Below, piece after piece: positions 18,273 to 25,969 of a stretch of 64,000 bases of DNA. Every line of letters begins with the position of its first letter. Position 1 is the stretch's first letter. The notes under the pieces are model-generated. The model had not been told where the DNA came from, ran no database searches, and was given only the letters and a program-made list of their open reading frames with translations. Source of the stretch: Streptomyces lydicus (GTDB lineage: Bacteria > Actinomycetota > Actinomycetes > Streptomycetales > Streptomycetaceae); assembly GCF_001729485.1 (NCBI RefSeq), contig NZ_CP017157.1, forward strand, positions 2,666,001 to 2,730,000, given 5' to 3'. The position numbers and the translations under genes were made by a program.

Positions 18273-19142
18273 TCAGTACGGGTAGAACCCCGACCCCGAC
18301 TTCCGGCCCAGCCGCCCCGCGTCGACCATGCGCTGGAGCAGCGGGGGAGCGGCGTACAGGGGCTCCTTGTACTCCTCGTACATCGAGGCGGCGACCGAGG
18401 CCACGGTGTCCAGGCCGATCAGGTCGGACAGCTTCAGCGGGCCCATCGGGTGGGCGCAGCCCAGCTCCATGCCGTTGTCGATGTCCTCGCGGCTGGCGAT
18501 GCCCGACTCGAACATCCGGATCGCGGACAGCAGGTACGGGATGAGCAGGGCGTTGACGACGAATCCGGAGCGGTCCTGGGCACGGATGGCGTGCTTGCCG
18601 AGGACGTTCTGGACGAGTGCCTCGGCGCGCTTGATGGTCTCCTCGGACGTGGTGAGGGCGGGGATCAGCTCCACCAGCTTCTGCACCGGGGCCGGGTTGA
18701 AGAAGTGGATGCCGATGACCTGGTCGGGGCGGGAGGTGGCCACCGCCAGCTTCACCAGCGGGATCGAGGAGGTGTTGGACGCCAGGATGGCGTCCGGGCG
18801 GGTGACCACCTGATCGAGGACCTGGAAGATCTCGGTCTTGACCTGCTCGGTCTCGACGACGGCCTCGATCACCAGGTCGCGGTCGGAGAACTCGCCGAGG
18901 TCGGTGGTGAAGCTCAGCCGGCCGAGCGTCGCATCGCGCTCCGCGACGGTGAGCTTGCCGCGCTCGGCGGCCTTGCCGAGGGAGTTGGTCAAGCGGGTGC
19001 GGCCCAGCTCCAGTGCCTCGCCGGTGGTCTCGGCGACCATGACGTCCAGCCCGGCGCGGGCGCACACCTCGGCGATGCCTGCGCCCATCTGGCCGCAGCC
19101 GACCACTCCGACGCGTGCAATGTCGGCGATTGAGTTGGTCAC
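18273..19142 (-). CDS. 3-hydroxybutyryl-CoA dehydrogenase
   Basis: A 289-aa enzyme that oxidises (S)-3-hydroxybutyryl-CoA to acetoacetyl-CoA with NAD(P)+, or works in reverse for C4 units. The N-terminal Rossmann motif is GVVGCGQMGAGIAEVCARAGLDV. The catalytic region reads ASNTSSIPLVKLA ... GIHFFNPAPVQKLVEL with the active-site His in GIHFF. The C-terminal dimerisation domain contains RSGFVVNALLIPYLLSAIRMFE and the conserved HPMGPLKLSDLIGLD. In Streptomyces it can feed butyryl-CoA and ethylmalonyl-CoA metabolism. It is divergent from the gene at 19300 across a 157-bp gap. Confidence 0.92.
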   Translation of the reverse strand: MTNSIADIARVGVVGCGQMGAGIAEVCARAGLDVMVAETTGEALELGRTRLTNSLGKAAERGKLTVAERDATLGRLSFTTDLGEFSDRDLVIEAVVETEQVKTEIFQVLDQVVTRPDAILASNTSSIPLVKLAVATSRPDQVIGIHFFNPAPVQKLVELIPALTTSEETIKRAEALVQNVLGKHAIRAQDRSGFVVNALLIPYLLSAIRMFESGIASREDIDNGMELGCAHPMGPLKLSDLIGLDTVASVAASMYEEYKEPLYAAPPLLQRMVDAGRLGRKSGSGFYPY

Positions 19143-19299
19143 CTCGTGCCTTTCGCTGTTCTTCAGGACCGGCGGCGCCGTAAGGGTCCGACGCCCGCCT
19201 CGGCCCCGACGTTACTCCGCGCGGTGCTGGGCCACGGCTGCCGGGGCGGGCATTCTGAGCCCTCAGGACGGGACGAACCGGACAACCTGGGGACTTTTG

Positions 19300-20529
19300 A
19301 TGAGACGGATCACACGAAGAGGGTTCGCGGTGGCCGCGCTGGGCGCGGCCTCCTCGCTGCTCACCGCGGGTGCGCCGGCGCCCTCGGCGGGGGCGCCGCG
19401 CCGCGAGATGCGGGGCGTCTGGCTGGCGACCGTCGCCAACCTCGACTGGCCCTCCCGCACCAAGCTCACCGCCGCCGAGCAACAGCGCGAACTGCGCGCG
19501 CACTTCGACACGGCCGTCGCCCGCAAGCTCAACACGGTCTTCTTCCAGGTGCGTCCCACCGCGGACGCGCTGTGGCCGTCCCCGTACGAGCCCTGGACCC
19601 AGTACCTGACCGGGGTGCAGGGCCGCGACCCCGGCTGGGACCCGCTGGACTTCGCGGTCCGCGAGGCGCACCGGCGCGGCCTCGAACTGCACGCCTGGTT
19701 CAACCCGTACCGGGTCGCCAACCACACCGACCCGCGGCGGCTGGCCGCCGACCACCCGGCCCGGCGGCACCCCGGCTGGGTCGTCCCGTACGGCGGCAAG
19801 CTCTACTACAACCCGGGGCTGCCCGAGGTCCGCGATTTCGTCCTGGACGCCATGCTGGACGCGGTCGCGCGCTACCCCGTCGACGGGGTGCACTTCGACG
19901 ACTACTTCTATCCCTATCCGGCGGCCGGGCAGCGCTTCGACGACGACGAGGCGTTCGAGGAGTACGGCGGGGACTTCGGGAGCCGGGCCGACTGGCGGCG
20001 GGACAACACCGACCGGCTGGTCCACGCGATGGCGCAGCGGCTCGACGCGGGCGGGCAGCAGGAGGGGCGCCGGGTGCAGTTCGGCGTCAGCCCGTTCGCG
20101 GTGTGGCGCAACCTGGGGAGCGATCCGCAGGGGTCCCGTACGCGGGCCGGGGTGCAGACGTACGACGACCTCTACGCCGACACCCGCCGCTGGGTGCGCG
20201 AGGGCTGGCTGGACTACCTCGTGCCGCAGGTCTACTGGCCGCTCGGCACCAAGGCCGCCGACTACGCCGAACTCGTGCCGTGGTGGTCACGCACCGTCGA
20301 CGGCACCGGCGTCGACCTCTACATCGGAGAGGCGCTCTACAAGGCGGGGGACAGTGAACCGGCCGGCTGGAAGGACCCGGCCGAACTCTCCCGCCACCTC
20401 ACCTTCGCCCGCCGCTACCCGCAGGTCGGCGGTCATGTCTTCTTCTCGGCGAAGGAGGTCGCCAGGGACCGGGTGGGGGCCCTGGCGCGGGTGGTACGGG
20501 ATCACTACGGCGGCGCGGCGAGGGCCTGA
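19300..20529 (+). CDS. Tat-exported glycoside hydrolase-like protein (GHL10/DUF187 type)
   Basis: A 409-aa secreted protein. Residues 1-33 form a Tat signal (RITRRGFAVAALGAASSLLTAG). The mature part is a TIM-barrel typical of the glycosyl-hydrolase-like 10 family: MRGVWLATVANLDWPS at the start, TVFFQVRPTADALWPSPYEPWT, LELHAWFNPYRVAN, DGVHFDDYFYPYP with acidic active-site candidates, and VQFGVSPFAVWRN. Related proteins are proposed to act on cell-wall or spore-wall glycans. The ATG at 19300 has only a weak ribosome-binding site. Confidence 0.88.
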   Translation: MRRITRRGFAVAALGAASSLLTAGAPAPSAGAPRREMRGVWLATVANLDWPSRTKLTAAEQQRELRAHFDTAVARKLNTVFFQVRPTADALWPSPYEPWTQYLTGVQGRDPGWDPLDFAVREAHRRGLELHAWFNPYRVANHTDPRRLAADHPARRHPGWVVPYGGKLYYNPGLPEVRDFVLDAMLDAVARYPVDGVHFDDYFYPYPAAGQRFDDDEAFEEYGGDFGSRADWRRDNTDRLVHAMAQRLDAGGQQEGRRVQFGVSPFAVWRNLGSDPQGSRTRAGVQTYDDLYADTRRWVREGWLDYLVPQVYWPLGTKAADYAELVPWWSRTVDGTGVDLYIGEALYKAGDSEPAGWKDPAELSRHLTFARRYPQVGGHVFFSAKEVARDRVGALARVVRDHYGGAARA

Positions 20530-20569
20530 CCCCTCGTCCCGCGCGGCCGTGGTGGCGTCGTGCAGGTCC

Positions 20570-20779
20570 TTACCGGCCGGGGTCGACCTCACCGGTCTTG
20601 CCGTGCCGTACGACGCAGTCGGGGCCGGGCGACACGATCGCCTCGTGGCCGTCCTCGGCGCGGACCCGGTAGGGAGGATCGCCGTTCGTCCCCATGACTT
20701 CGATGATTTCGACGACGTGGTCGTGATGCCCGACGGTCCTGCCGTGCACCACCAGCCGGTCGCCCTTGGTCGCATGCAT
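20570..20779 (-). CDS. DUF1918 domain-containing protein
   Basis: A 69-aa small protein with the SH3-barrel-like DUF1918 pattern: KGDRLVVHGRTVGHHDHVVEIIEV, then PPYRVRAEDGHEAIVSPGPDCVV. Its function is unknown; it is widespread in actinobacteria. The ATG at 20779 follows GGGAGG by seven bases. It stands alone; its 3' end faces the GHL10 gene. Confidence 0.85.
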   Translation of the reverse strand: MHATKGDRLVVHGRTVGHHDHVVEIIEVMGTNGDPPYRVRAEDGHEAIVSPGPDCVVRHGKTGEVDPGR

Positions 20780-20965
20780 CAGGGGTCCTCCCTGCTTCAG
20801 GCGGCCATGCGCTCCGGACGGCCGCCGAGGCGACGGCCGAGCGGTTGAACGGCCAACGGTTTCAACGGTTTACGGGCCTCCTGGAGCCCGGAGGGCAGTA
20901 CCTGCCATCTCGGCAAGTTTACGTCCGGAGGCGGCGGCCGCACCTGGGAGAGCAGCGGCTTTCCG

Positions 20966-20992
20966 GCGGGCCCGGGTCACCCCCGGGCCCGC
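20966..20992 (-). terminator. Terminator hairpin containing the EamA stop codon
   Basis: GCGGGCCCGGG (20966-20976) and its complement (20982-20992) form an 11-bp perfect stem. The loop TCACC includes the complement of the TGA stop (20977-20979), so the stem begins inside the last codons. Confidence 0.75.
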
Positions 20993-21963
20993 TGGGTGAC
21001 CGCGATGCAGGCCAGCACGGCCAGGGCCGCCGCGGGGGCGGCCGGGGGCAGCCGTTCGCCGAGGAGCAGCACGGACCACACCAGGGTCAGCAGCGGCTGC
21101 GCGAGCTGGAGCTGGCTGGCCCGGGCGATGCCGATCGCGGCCATCCCGCGGTACCAGACGAGGATCCCGACGAACTGCGAGCCGATCGCCAGCCACAGCA
21201 GCCCGGCGACGGCGTGCGCGGTGAGCCGCAGCGGTTCGGTGGACAGCGCGACCGCCGCGCCCGCCGCGGTCAGCGGGAACGTCAGCACCAGGGCCCAGCC
21301 GATGACCTGCCAGCCGGGCATGTGGCGGGCCAGCCGGCCGCCCTCGGTGTAGCCGGCCGCGCACACCAGCAGCGCCAGGAAGAGGAACAGGTCGCCGCGG
21401 CCGGGCGCCCCGCCGCTCTGCTGCACCGCGAAGGCGATCACGACGGCCGCGCCGACCAGGGACGCGATCCAGAACGTACGGGAGGGCCGCGCGCCGGTCC
21501 GCAGCGCCGAGCAGGCGGCGGTGGTCAACGGCAGCAGACCGACCACGACGGCCGCGTGCGAGGTGGTGGAGGTCTCCAGCGCGAGGGTGGTCAGCAGCGG
21601 GAAGCCGAGCACCACCCCGCCGGCGACCACCGCGATCCCCGCCCAGTGGCGGCGCTCCGGGACCCGCACCCGGAAGGCCAGGAGCGCGCCGCCGGCCAGC
21701 ACGGTGGCCAGCACGCTGCGCAGCATCACCACCGTCCAGGGGCCCATGCCCTCCAGCGCCCAGGCCGTCCCGGGGAAGGTGAGGGAGAAGGCGGCGACAC
21801 CGAGAGCGGCGAACAGCACGCCGCGGCCGGCCGGGGTGCCGCGGGCGCCGGGGGCCGCGGGGGCTTCCGGGGTCAGGACCGGGGCCGGGGCGGCGTGACG
21901 GTCGGCCTCCGGGGTGCTGACCGCTATCGGGGCGGAGGCAATAGCGCTATCGTTGGCTCTCAT
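20977..21963 (-). CDS. EamA-family (DMT superfamily) transporter
   Basis: A 328-aa inner-membrane protein with ten predicted helices in two EamA repeats, the first from about residue 45 (GVLFAALGVAAFSLTFPGTAW) and the second from about 195 (RGDLFLFLALLVCAAGYTEGGRLARHMPGWQ). It probably exports metabolites such as amino acids; the substrate is unknown. The first 45 residues are hydrophilic and Pro/Ala-rich. It is divergent from a MocR regulator with start codons overlapping in CATG (21961-21964), so transcripts are probably leaderless and control by that regulator is likely. Confidence 0.88.
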   Translation of the reverse strand: MRANDSAIASAPIAVSTPEADRHAAPAPVLTPEAPAAPGARGTPAGRGVLFAALGVAAFSLTFPGTAWALEGMGPWTVVMLRSVLATVLAGGALLAFRVRVPERRHWAGIAVVAGGVVLGFPLLTTLALETSTTSHAAVVVGLLPLTTAACSALRTGARPSRTFWIASLVGAAVVIAFAVQQSGGAPGRGDLFLFLALLVCAAGYTEGGRLARHMPGWQVIGWALVLTFPLTAAGAAVALSTEPLRLTAHAVAGLLWLAIGSQFVGILVWYRGMAAIGIARASQLQLAQPLLTLVWSVLLLGERLPPAAPAAALAVLACIAVTQRARG

Positions 21964-21974
21964 GCAAGAGCGTA
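21941..21974. promoter_or_regulatory. Overlapping divergent promoters and palindrome for eamA/mocR
   Basis: ATAGCGCTAT (21941-21950) is a perfect 10-bp palindrome. TATCGT (21948-21953) is a -10 eight bases before the mocR ATG. On the other strand TACGCT (21974-21969) is a -10 five bases before the eamA ATG. The signals lie inside each other's coding sequence. Confidence 0.5.
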
Positions 21975-23467
21975 GCAGCGTCGCCGAACTGGCCGCGAGC
22001 CTCCGTACCCAGCTGAACCGCTACTCTCCTGGAGAGAAGCTGCCGTCGAGTCGCGCTCTGGTGGAGCGGCATCGCGTCAGCCCGGTGACGGTGTCCAGGG
22101 CGCTCGCCGAACTCGTCGCCGAGGGCCTGGTCGTCACCCGCCCCGGCGCCGGCGCCTTCCGCGCGGAGCCCCGCACCGAGGCGCCCCGGCCGGCCGACAC
22201 CTCCTGGCAGGAGATCGCGCTGAGCGCCGAACCGGGCGGCGACCAGGTGCCGCGCAGCGTCGACGCCTCGGGTGTGGTGGCCACCCTCGCCAGGCCGGCC
22301 CCCGGCGTCATCGAGCTCAACGGCGGCTACCTCCACCCCGATCTCCAGCCCGAACGCGCGCTCGCCGCCGCCCTGGCGCGGGCCGGCCGCCGGCCCGGGG
22401 CCTGGAGCCGGCCGCCCGTGGACGGCGTACCGGAGCTGCGTGCCTGGTTCGCGCGGGAGATCGGCGGCCCCGGCGGCGCGCTCGCGGCGAGCGACGTCCT
22501 GATCACCGCGGGCGGCCAGAACGCGCTGACCGCCGCGCTGCGCGCGCTCGCCGCCCCGGGCGCCCCGGTGCTCGTCGAGTCCCCGACCTACCCCGGGATG
22601 CTCGCCGTGGCCCGCGCCTCCGGGCTGCGCCCGGTGCCCGTCCCGATGGACGCGGACGGGGTCCGCACCGATCTGCTCGCCGAAGCCTTCCGTGCCAGCG
22701 GCGCGCGGCTCTTCGTCTGCCAGCCGCTGTTCCAGAACCCGACCGGTGCGGTGCTGGCCGGGGAGCGGCGGCGCGAGGTGCTGCGGGTGGCCCGCGAGGC
22801 CGGCGCGTTCGTGATCGAGGACGACTTCGCCCGGCTGCTGGTCCACGACGACGCCCCCGCGCTGCCACCGACGCTGATGTCGGAGGACCGCAACGGCACG
22901 GTCGTCCACATCCGTTCGCTCACCAAGGCCACCTCGCCCAACCTGCGGGTGGGCACCCTGGCGGCCCGCGGCCCGGTCCTCGACCGGCTGCGCGCGATCC
23001 AGGTCGTCGACAACTTCTTCGTGCCCGGGCCGCTCCAGGAGGCCGCCCTCGAACTCGTCGGCTCGCCGGCCTGGCCCCGCCACCTGCGGCTGATCGCCGG
23101 GGAACTGACCGCCCGGCGCACCGCGCTGGCGGCCGCCCTGCGGGCGCAGCTGCCCGCGCTGGTGGAGCGGGGGCTCGGGCACGGCGCGACGTACGGCCGG
23201 GACCCGGAGGGCGGCGGACTGTACGTGCCGCCCGGCGGCTACCAGCTCTGGGTGCGGCTGCCGGACGGCACCGACGAGGCGGCGCTCACCGGCGCGGCGC
23301 TGCGGGCCGGCGTCGCGGTCGCGGCCGGCCGCCCGTACTTCGCCGCCGAGCCGCCGGCCGCGCACCTGCGGCTGAGCTTCGCCGCGGCGACCGGCACCGG
23401 CGAACTCGTCGAAGGGGTCCGCCGGCTGCGTACGGCCTGCACGGAGCTGGGGGTGGCGGTGGGCTGA
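21962..23467 (+). CDS. MocR-type regulator: GntR HTH fused to class I aminotransferase domain
   Basis: A 501-aa PLP-dependent transcription factor. A GntR winged helix (about 1-75: VAELAASLRTQLNRYSPGEKLPSSRALVERHRVSPVTVSRALAELVAEGLV) is joined by a linker to an aminotransferase fold: LITAGGQNALTAALRALAAPG, ESPTYPG, QPLFQNPTGAVL, and VIEDDF. The PLP lysine is in HIRSLTKATSPNLRVG. MocR proteins typically control an adjacent divergent gene, here the EamA exporter. The ATG at 21962 overlaps the exporter ATG and has no Shine-Dalgarno, but a TATCGT lies eight bases upstream. Confidence 0.9.
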   Translation: MQERSSVAELAASLRTQLNRYSPGEKLPSSRALVERHRVSPVTVSRALAELVAEGLVVTRPGAGAFRAEPRTEAPRPADTSWQEIALSAEPGGDQVPRSVDASGVVATLARPAPGVIELNGGYLHPDLQPERALAAALARAGRRPGAWSRPPVDGVPELRAWFAREIGGPGGALAASDVLITAGGQNALTAALRALAAPGAPVLVESPTYPGMLAVARASGLRPVPVPMDADGVRTDLLAEAFRASGARLFVCQPLFQNPTGAVLAGERRREVLRVAREAGAFVIEDDFARLLVHDDAPALPPTLMSEDRNGTVVHIRSLTKATSPNLRVGTLAARGPVLDRLRAIQVVDNFFVPGPLQEAALELVGSPAWPRHLRLIAGELTARRTALAAALRAQLPALVERGLGHGATYGRDPEGGGLYVPPGGYQLWVRLPDGTDEAALTGAALRAGVAVAAGRPYFAAEPPAAHLRLSFAAATGTGELVEGVRRLRTACTELGVAVG

Positions 23468-23547
23468 CGGCCCGGGCGGCCCGGGGGCCGGTGCGCCGTG
23501 CGGCGACCGGTTCGACGCCGCCCCGGCCCTTCTGCGAATCTCCCGGC

Positions 23548-24000
23548 ATGACCGCACACGCCCTCGACGGCTACGAGATCTCCACCGACCCGGCCCGCCT
23601 CGACGCCGGCCTGGTCCACCGCTGGCTGGCCACCGACGCCTACTGGGCGCTGGACCGCCCCCGGGAGCTGCACGACCGCGCCGTCGCGGGCTCGCTCAAC
23701 TTCGGCCTCTACGAGGCGGGTTCGGGGCGGCAGGCCGGCTACGCCCGGGTCGTCACCGATCACGCCACCTTCGCCTGGCTCTGCGACGTCTACATCTGCC
23801 GGGACGACCGCGGCAAGGGACTGGGCACAGCCCTGGTCACCGCGATCGCCGCGCACATGGAGCCCAGCGGGCTGAGCCGGCTCACGCTCGCCACCAAGGA
23901 CGCTCACGGCGTGTACGAGAAGATCGGCTTCCGCCGGCTGGTGGCACCGGAGCAGTGGATGACCCTCGGCCTGATCGACCCGGGCCCGATCGAGATCTGA
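23548..24000 (+). CDS. GNAT-family N-acetyltransferase
   Basis: A 150-aa single-domain acetyl-CoA-dependent acetyltransferase. The acetyl-CoA pyrophosphate loop is CRDDRGKGLGTALVTAI, preceded by beta strand FAWLCDVYI and followed by LTLATKDAHGVYEKIGFRRL. The substrate is unknown. The ATG at 23548 is chosen from the alignment of the GNAT start. It lies 80 bp after the MocR gene and 55 bp before a histidine-phosphatase-like gene. Confidence 0.85.
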   Translation: MTAHALDGYEISTDPARLDAGLVHRWLATDAYWALDRPRELHDRAVAGSLNFGLYEAGSGRQAGYARVVTDHATFAWLCDVYICRDDRGKGLGTALVTAIAAHMEPSGLSRLTLATKDAHGVYEKIGFRRLVAPEQWMTLGLIDPGPIEI

Positions 24001-24055
24001 TCGGGATCCGACCAACCATGGCCCCGGGAGGCGGTGCTGCTCTTACCATCGGCGA

Positions 24056-24625
24056 ATGAGCGTTCGCCTGAAGCTGCTCGCCGCGGCCCGGAACTCGTCG
24101 CTGCTGGAGACGCGGTTCGGCGACGACCGCCCGCTCGATGCCGCCGGCTGGCACGAGGCCGAGCGGGCCGCCCCCGTACTGTGCCGGCTCGCCGCCGCCG
24201 AACTGCGCTACCGCTCGCCGTCCGAGCGCTGCCGGGAGACCGGTGAGGCACTCGGCCTGCGCCCGCTCGCCCAGCCGGCGCTGCGCGACTGCGACATGGG
24301 GCGCTGGCGCGGCCGCACCCTCGGCGAGGTGACCGCCACCGAGCCGCGCGCGGTGGAGGACTGGCTGGCCGATCCGCGCTCCGCCCCGCACGGCGGGGAG
24401 TCACTGCTCGCGTTCATCACCCGCGTCGGCGGCTGGCTGGACACCCGGCCGGTCGACGACGCCGACGGGCTGCTCGCGGTCGCCGAGCCCGGCGTCGTAC
24501 GGGCCGCCCTGGTCTACGCGCTCCAGGCGCCGCCGCACGCGTACTGGCGGATCGACGTCCGGCCGCTGTCGGTGACGACCCTCATGGGGCGGGCCGGCAA
24601 GTGGGACCTCCGACTGGAGGCATGA
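24056..24625 (+). CDS. Histidine phosphatase-like protein lacking the catalytic histidines
   Basis: A 189-aa protein with the phosphoglycerate-mutase-like fold (LRYRSPSERCRETGEALGL, RDCDMGRWRGRTLGEV, PHGGESLLAFITRVGGWL). The canonical N-terminal RHG is replaced by AARNSSLLETRFG, and the second active-site His region (usually SHGGV) reads AEPGVVRAAL. Both catalytic histidines therefore seem absent, which suggests a pseudophosphatase or a changed chemistry. The ATG has TACCAT six bases upstream (24044-24049) and no ribosome-binding site, a leaderless signature. Confidence 0.75.
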   Translation: MSVRLKLLAAARNSSLLETRFGDDRPLDAAGWHEAERAAPVLCRLAAAELRYRSPSERCRETGEALGLRPLAQPALRDCDMGRWRGRTLGEVTATEPRAVEDWLADPRSAPHGGESLLAFITRVGGWLDTRPVDDADGLLAVAEPGVVRAALVYALQAPPHAYWRIDVRPLSVTTLMGRAGKWDLRLEA

Positions 24626-24771
24626 GAGCGCCCGGCGCGACGGCGCGCGTGCCCGCCCGGCGCCTGCGCACCACCCGGAAAGCCCATCCCGCGCGCTCGG
24701 CTGTCCGGGGCATGCGCACCCTTCCTACCTGCGGAAACGGTACGTGGACCGGCGGCCGGCCCGGTGCCGGG

Positions 24772-24811
24772 GCCCGGGCGGCGCTCCTCATCGAGGTGCG
24801 CGCCGCCCGGC
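24772..24811 (+). terminator. GC-rich hairpin after the histidine phosphatase-like gene
   Basis: CCGGGCGGCGC pairs with GCGCCGCCCGG around a loop of about 14 bases. It lies between the phosphatase-like gene and the next ATG; the rest of the 205-bp gap shows nothing recognisable. Confidence 0.5.
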
Positions 24812-24830
24812 CGGGCGCTTCTCTCGGGAT

Positions 24831-25598
24831 ATGCACATACGTCACCTTCCCCTGTTCGCGGTGGCGGCCGGGGCCCTGGTGGTCTCCGTCCTGCTCTTCG
24901 GTGACGGCGACGGGGCGGACGCCGCCACCGACGCCGTGACCGGCACGGTGCGGGACACCGTCACCGGGGCCGCCCCCGCCGCGGGCCGTGCGCACGAGGT
25001 GGCCGTCGAGCCCGCCACGGTGGCACCGGGCACCGCCTTCTCCGTCGACGCCGGCGCGCACTGCGCGGGCCGGCCGGCCGAGGCGCGCTTCGGCGGCGCG
25101 GCCATCCCCGCGCTGCGGCTGTCCTCGCTCAGCGACCGGACGAGCGGTAGCGCGGTCGTGCCGCAGGGCACCGCCCCCGGCACGTACACGGTCACCGTCA
25201 CCTGCGGCGCGGCGGGCGGCCGGACGGACCGCGCGGGGTACGACGGGTCGGGCGGGGGGAGCGCGGGGCACGGCGGCCCGGACCGCGGCCGGCAGACCTT
25301 CACCGGCACCATGGTCGTCTCCGGCGGGACGGACGGCAGCGTCCCCCTGGGCGGCATGGACGAGGGGTCCTCCCCGGGCGGTGCGGACGAGGCGCTCGCC
25401 CAGCCGGGGGCCGACGAGTCCGTCCCGCAGGGCGGATACGAGGAGAGCGCCCCCCGCGGCGGCGCGGACACCGGTCTGGGCGGCGCCGCCGGCAGCGGCG
25501 GTCCGGGCGCGACCGCGCTGGGCGCCGCACTGCTGCTGGGCGCGACCGGCTGGGGCGCGTTCGCCCATCGCCGCCGGGCCCGCGGCCCGCGGCGGTGA
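24831..25598 (+). CDS. Secreted membrane-anchored protein of unknown function
   Basis: A 255-aa protein with an N-terminal signal or anchor helix (HLPLFAVAAGALVVSVLLFG), an extracytoplasmic beta-rich domain with two Cys (AHCAGRP, VTVTCGAAGG), a long Gly/Asp/Ser-rich stretch with loose repeats (VPLGGMDEGSSPGGADEALAQPGADESVPQ is paraphrased here by its GGxDE motifs), and a C-terminal helix with a basic tail (ATALGAALLLGATGWGAFAH, then RRRARGPRR). No LPXTG sortase signal is seen. It overlaps the next gene by four bases. Confidence 0.7.
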   Translation: MHIRHLPLFAVAAGALVVSVLLFGDGDGADAATDAVTGTVRDTVTGAAPAAGRAHEVAVEPATVAPGTAFSVDAGAHCAGRPAEARFGGAAIPALRLSSLSDRTSGSAVVPQGTAPGTYTVTVTCGAAGGRTDRAGYDGSGGGSAGHGGPDRGRQTFTGTMVVSGGTDGSVPLGGMDEGSSPGGADEALAQPGADESVPQGGYEESAPRGGADTGLGGAAGSGGPGATALGAALLLGATGWGAFAHRRRARGPRR

Positions 25599-25969
25599 GC
25601 GCACCGCCGCGGAACGGCGGCCGCCTCCTCACCCCGGTGCTCGGTGTCCTCGCCGCGCTCGTCGTGGCCGGTGTGGTCGCCCTCGTCGCGGCGCGGCTGG
25701 GCGAGCGGGACGCCACCAGCGAGGTCGACGGCGGCACCCACACCGTTCCGCGCACCGAGATCGCCAGGACCATCAGCGGCCAGCTGACGCTGCCGTTCCG
25801 CCGCGGGCCCGACGCGGTGCGCTGCTTCGGCGACCTGCGGCCGGTGCCGGCCGCCGCGGTGCGCTGCACGGCGCACTTCCCGCTCGGCCGCGACCGTCAG
25901 CTGACCGTCGAGGTCACCCGCGTCCAGCACAACAAGGTCACTTACCGCCGCCGCCCGGCACCGCACTGA
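25595..25969 (+). CDS. Membrane-anchored DUF4333-like small protein
   Basis: A 124-aa protein with one N-terminal helix (LLTPVLGVLAALVVAGVVALVA) and an external domain with two Cys (AVRCFGDLRPVPAAAVRCTAHFP), then LTVEVTRVQHNKVTYR. The C-x-D-L...G/A-x-x-x-x-C pattern is that of DUF4333. The GTG start overlaps the preceding stop in GTGA, so it is coupled to the secreted protein. Its last 32 bases overlap the 3' end of the convergent hydrolase gene. Confidence 0.65.
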   Translation: MSAPPRNGGRLLTPVLGVLAALVVAGVVALVAARLGERDATSEVDGGTHTVPRTEIARTISGQLTLPFRRGPDAVRCFGDLRPVPAAAVRCTAHFPLGRDRQLTVEVTRVQHNKVTYRRRPAPH

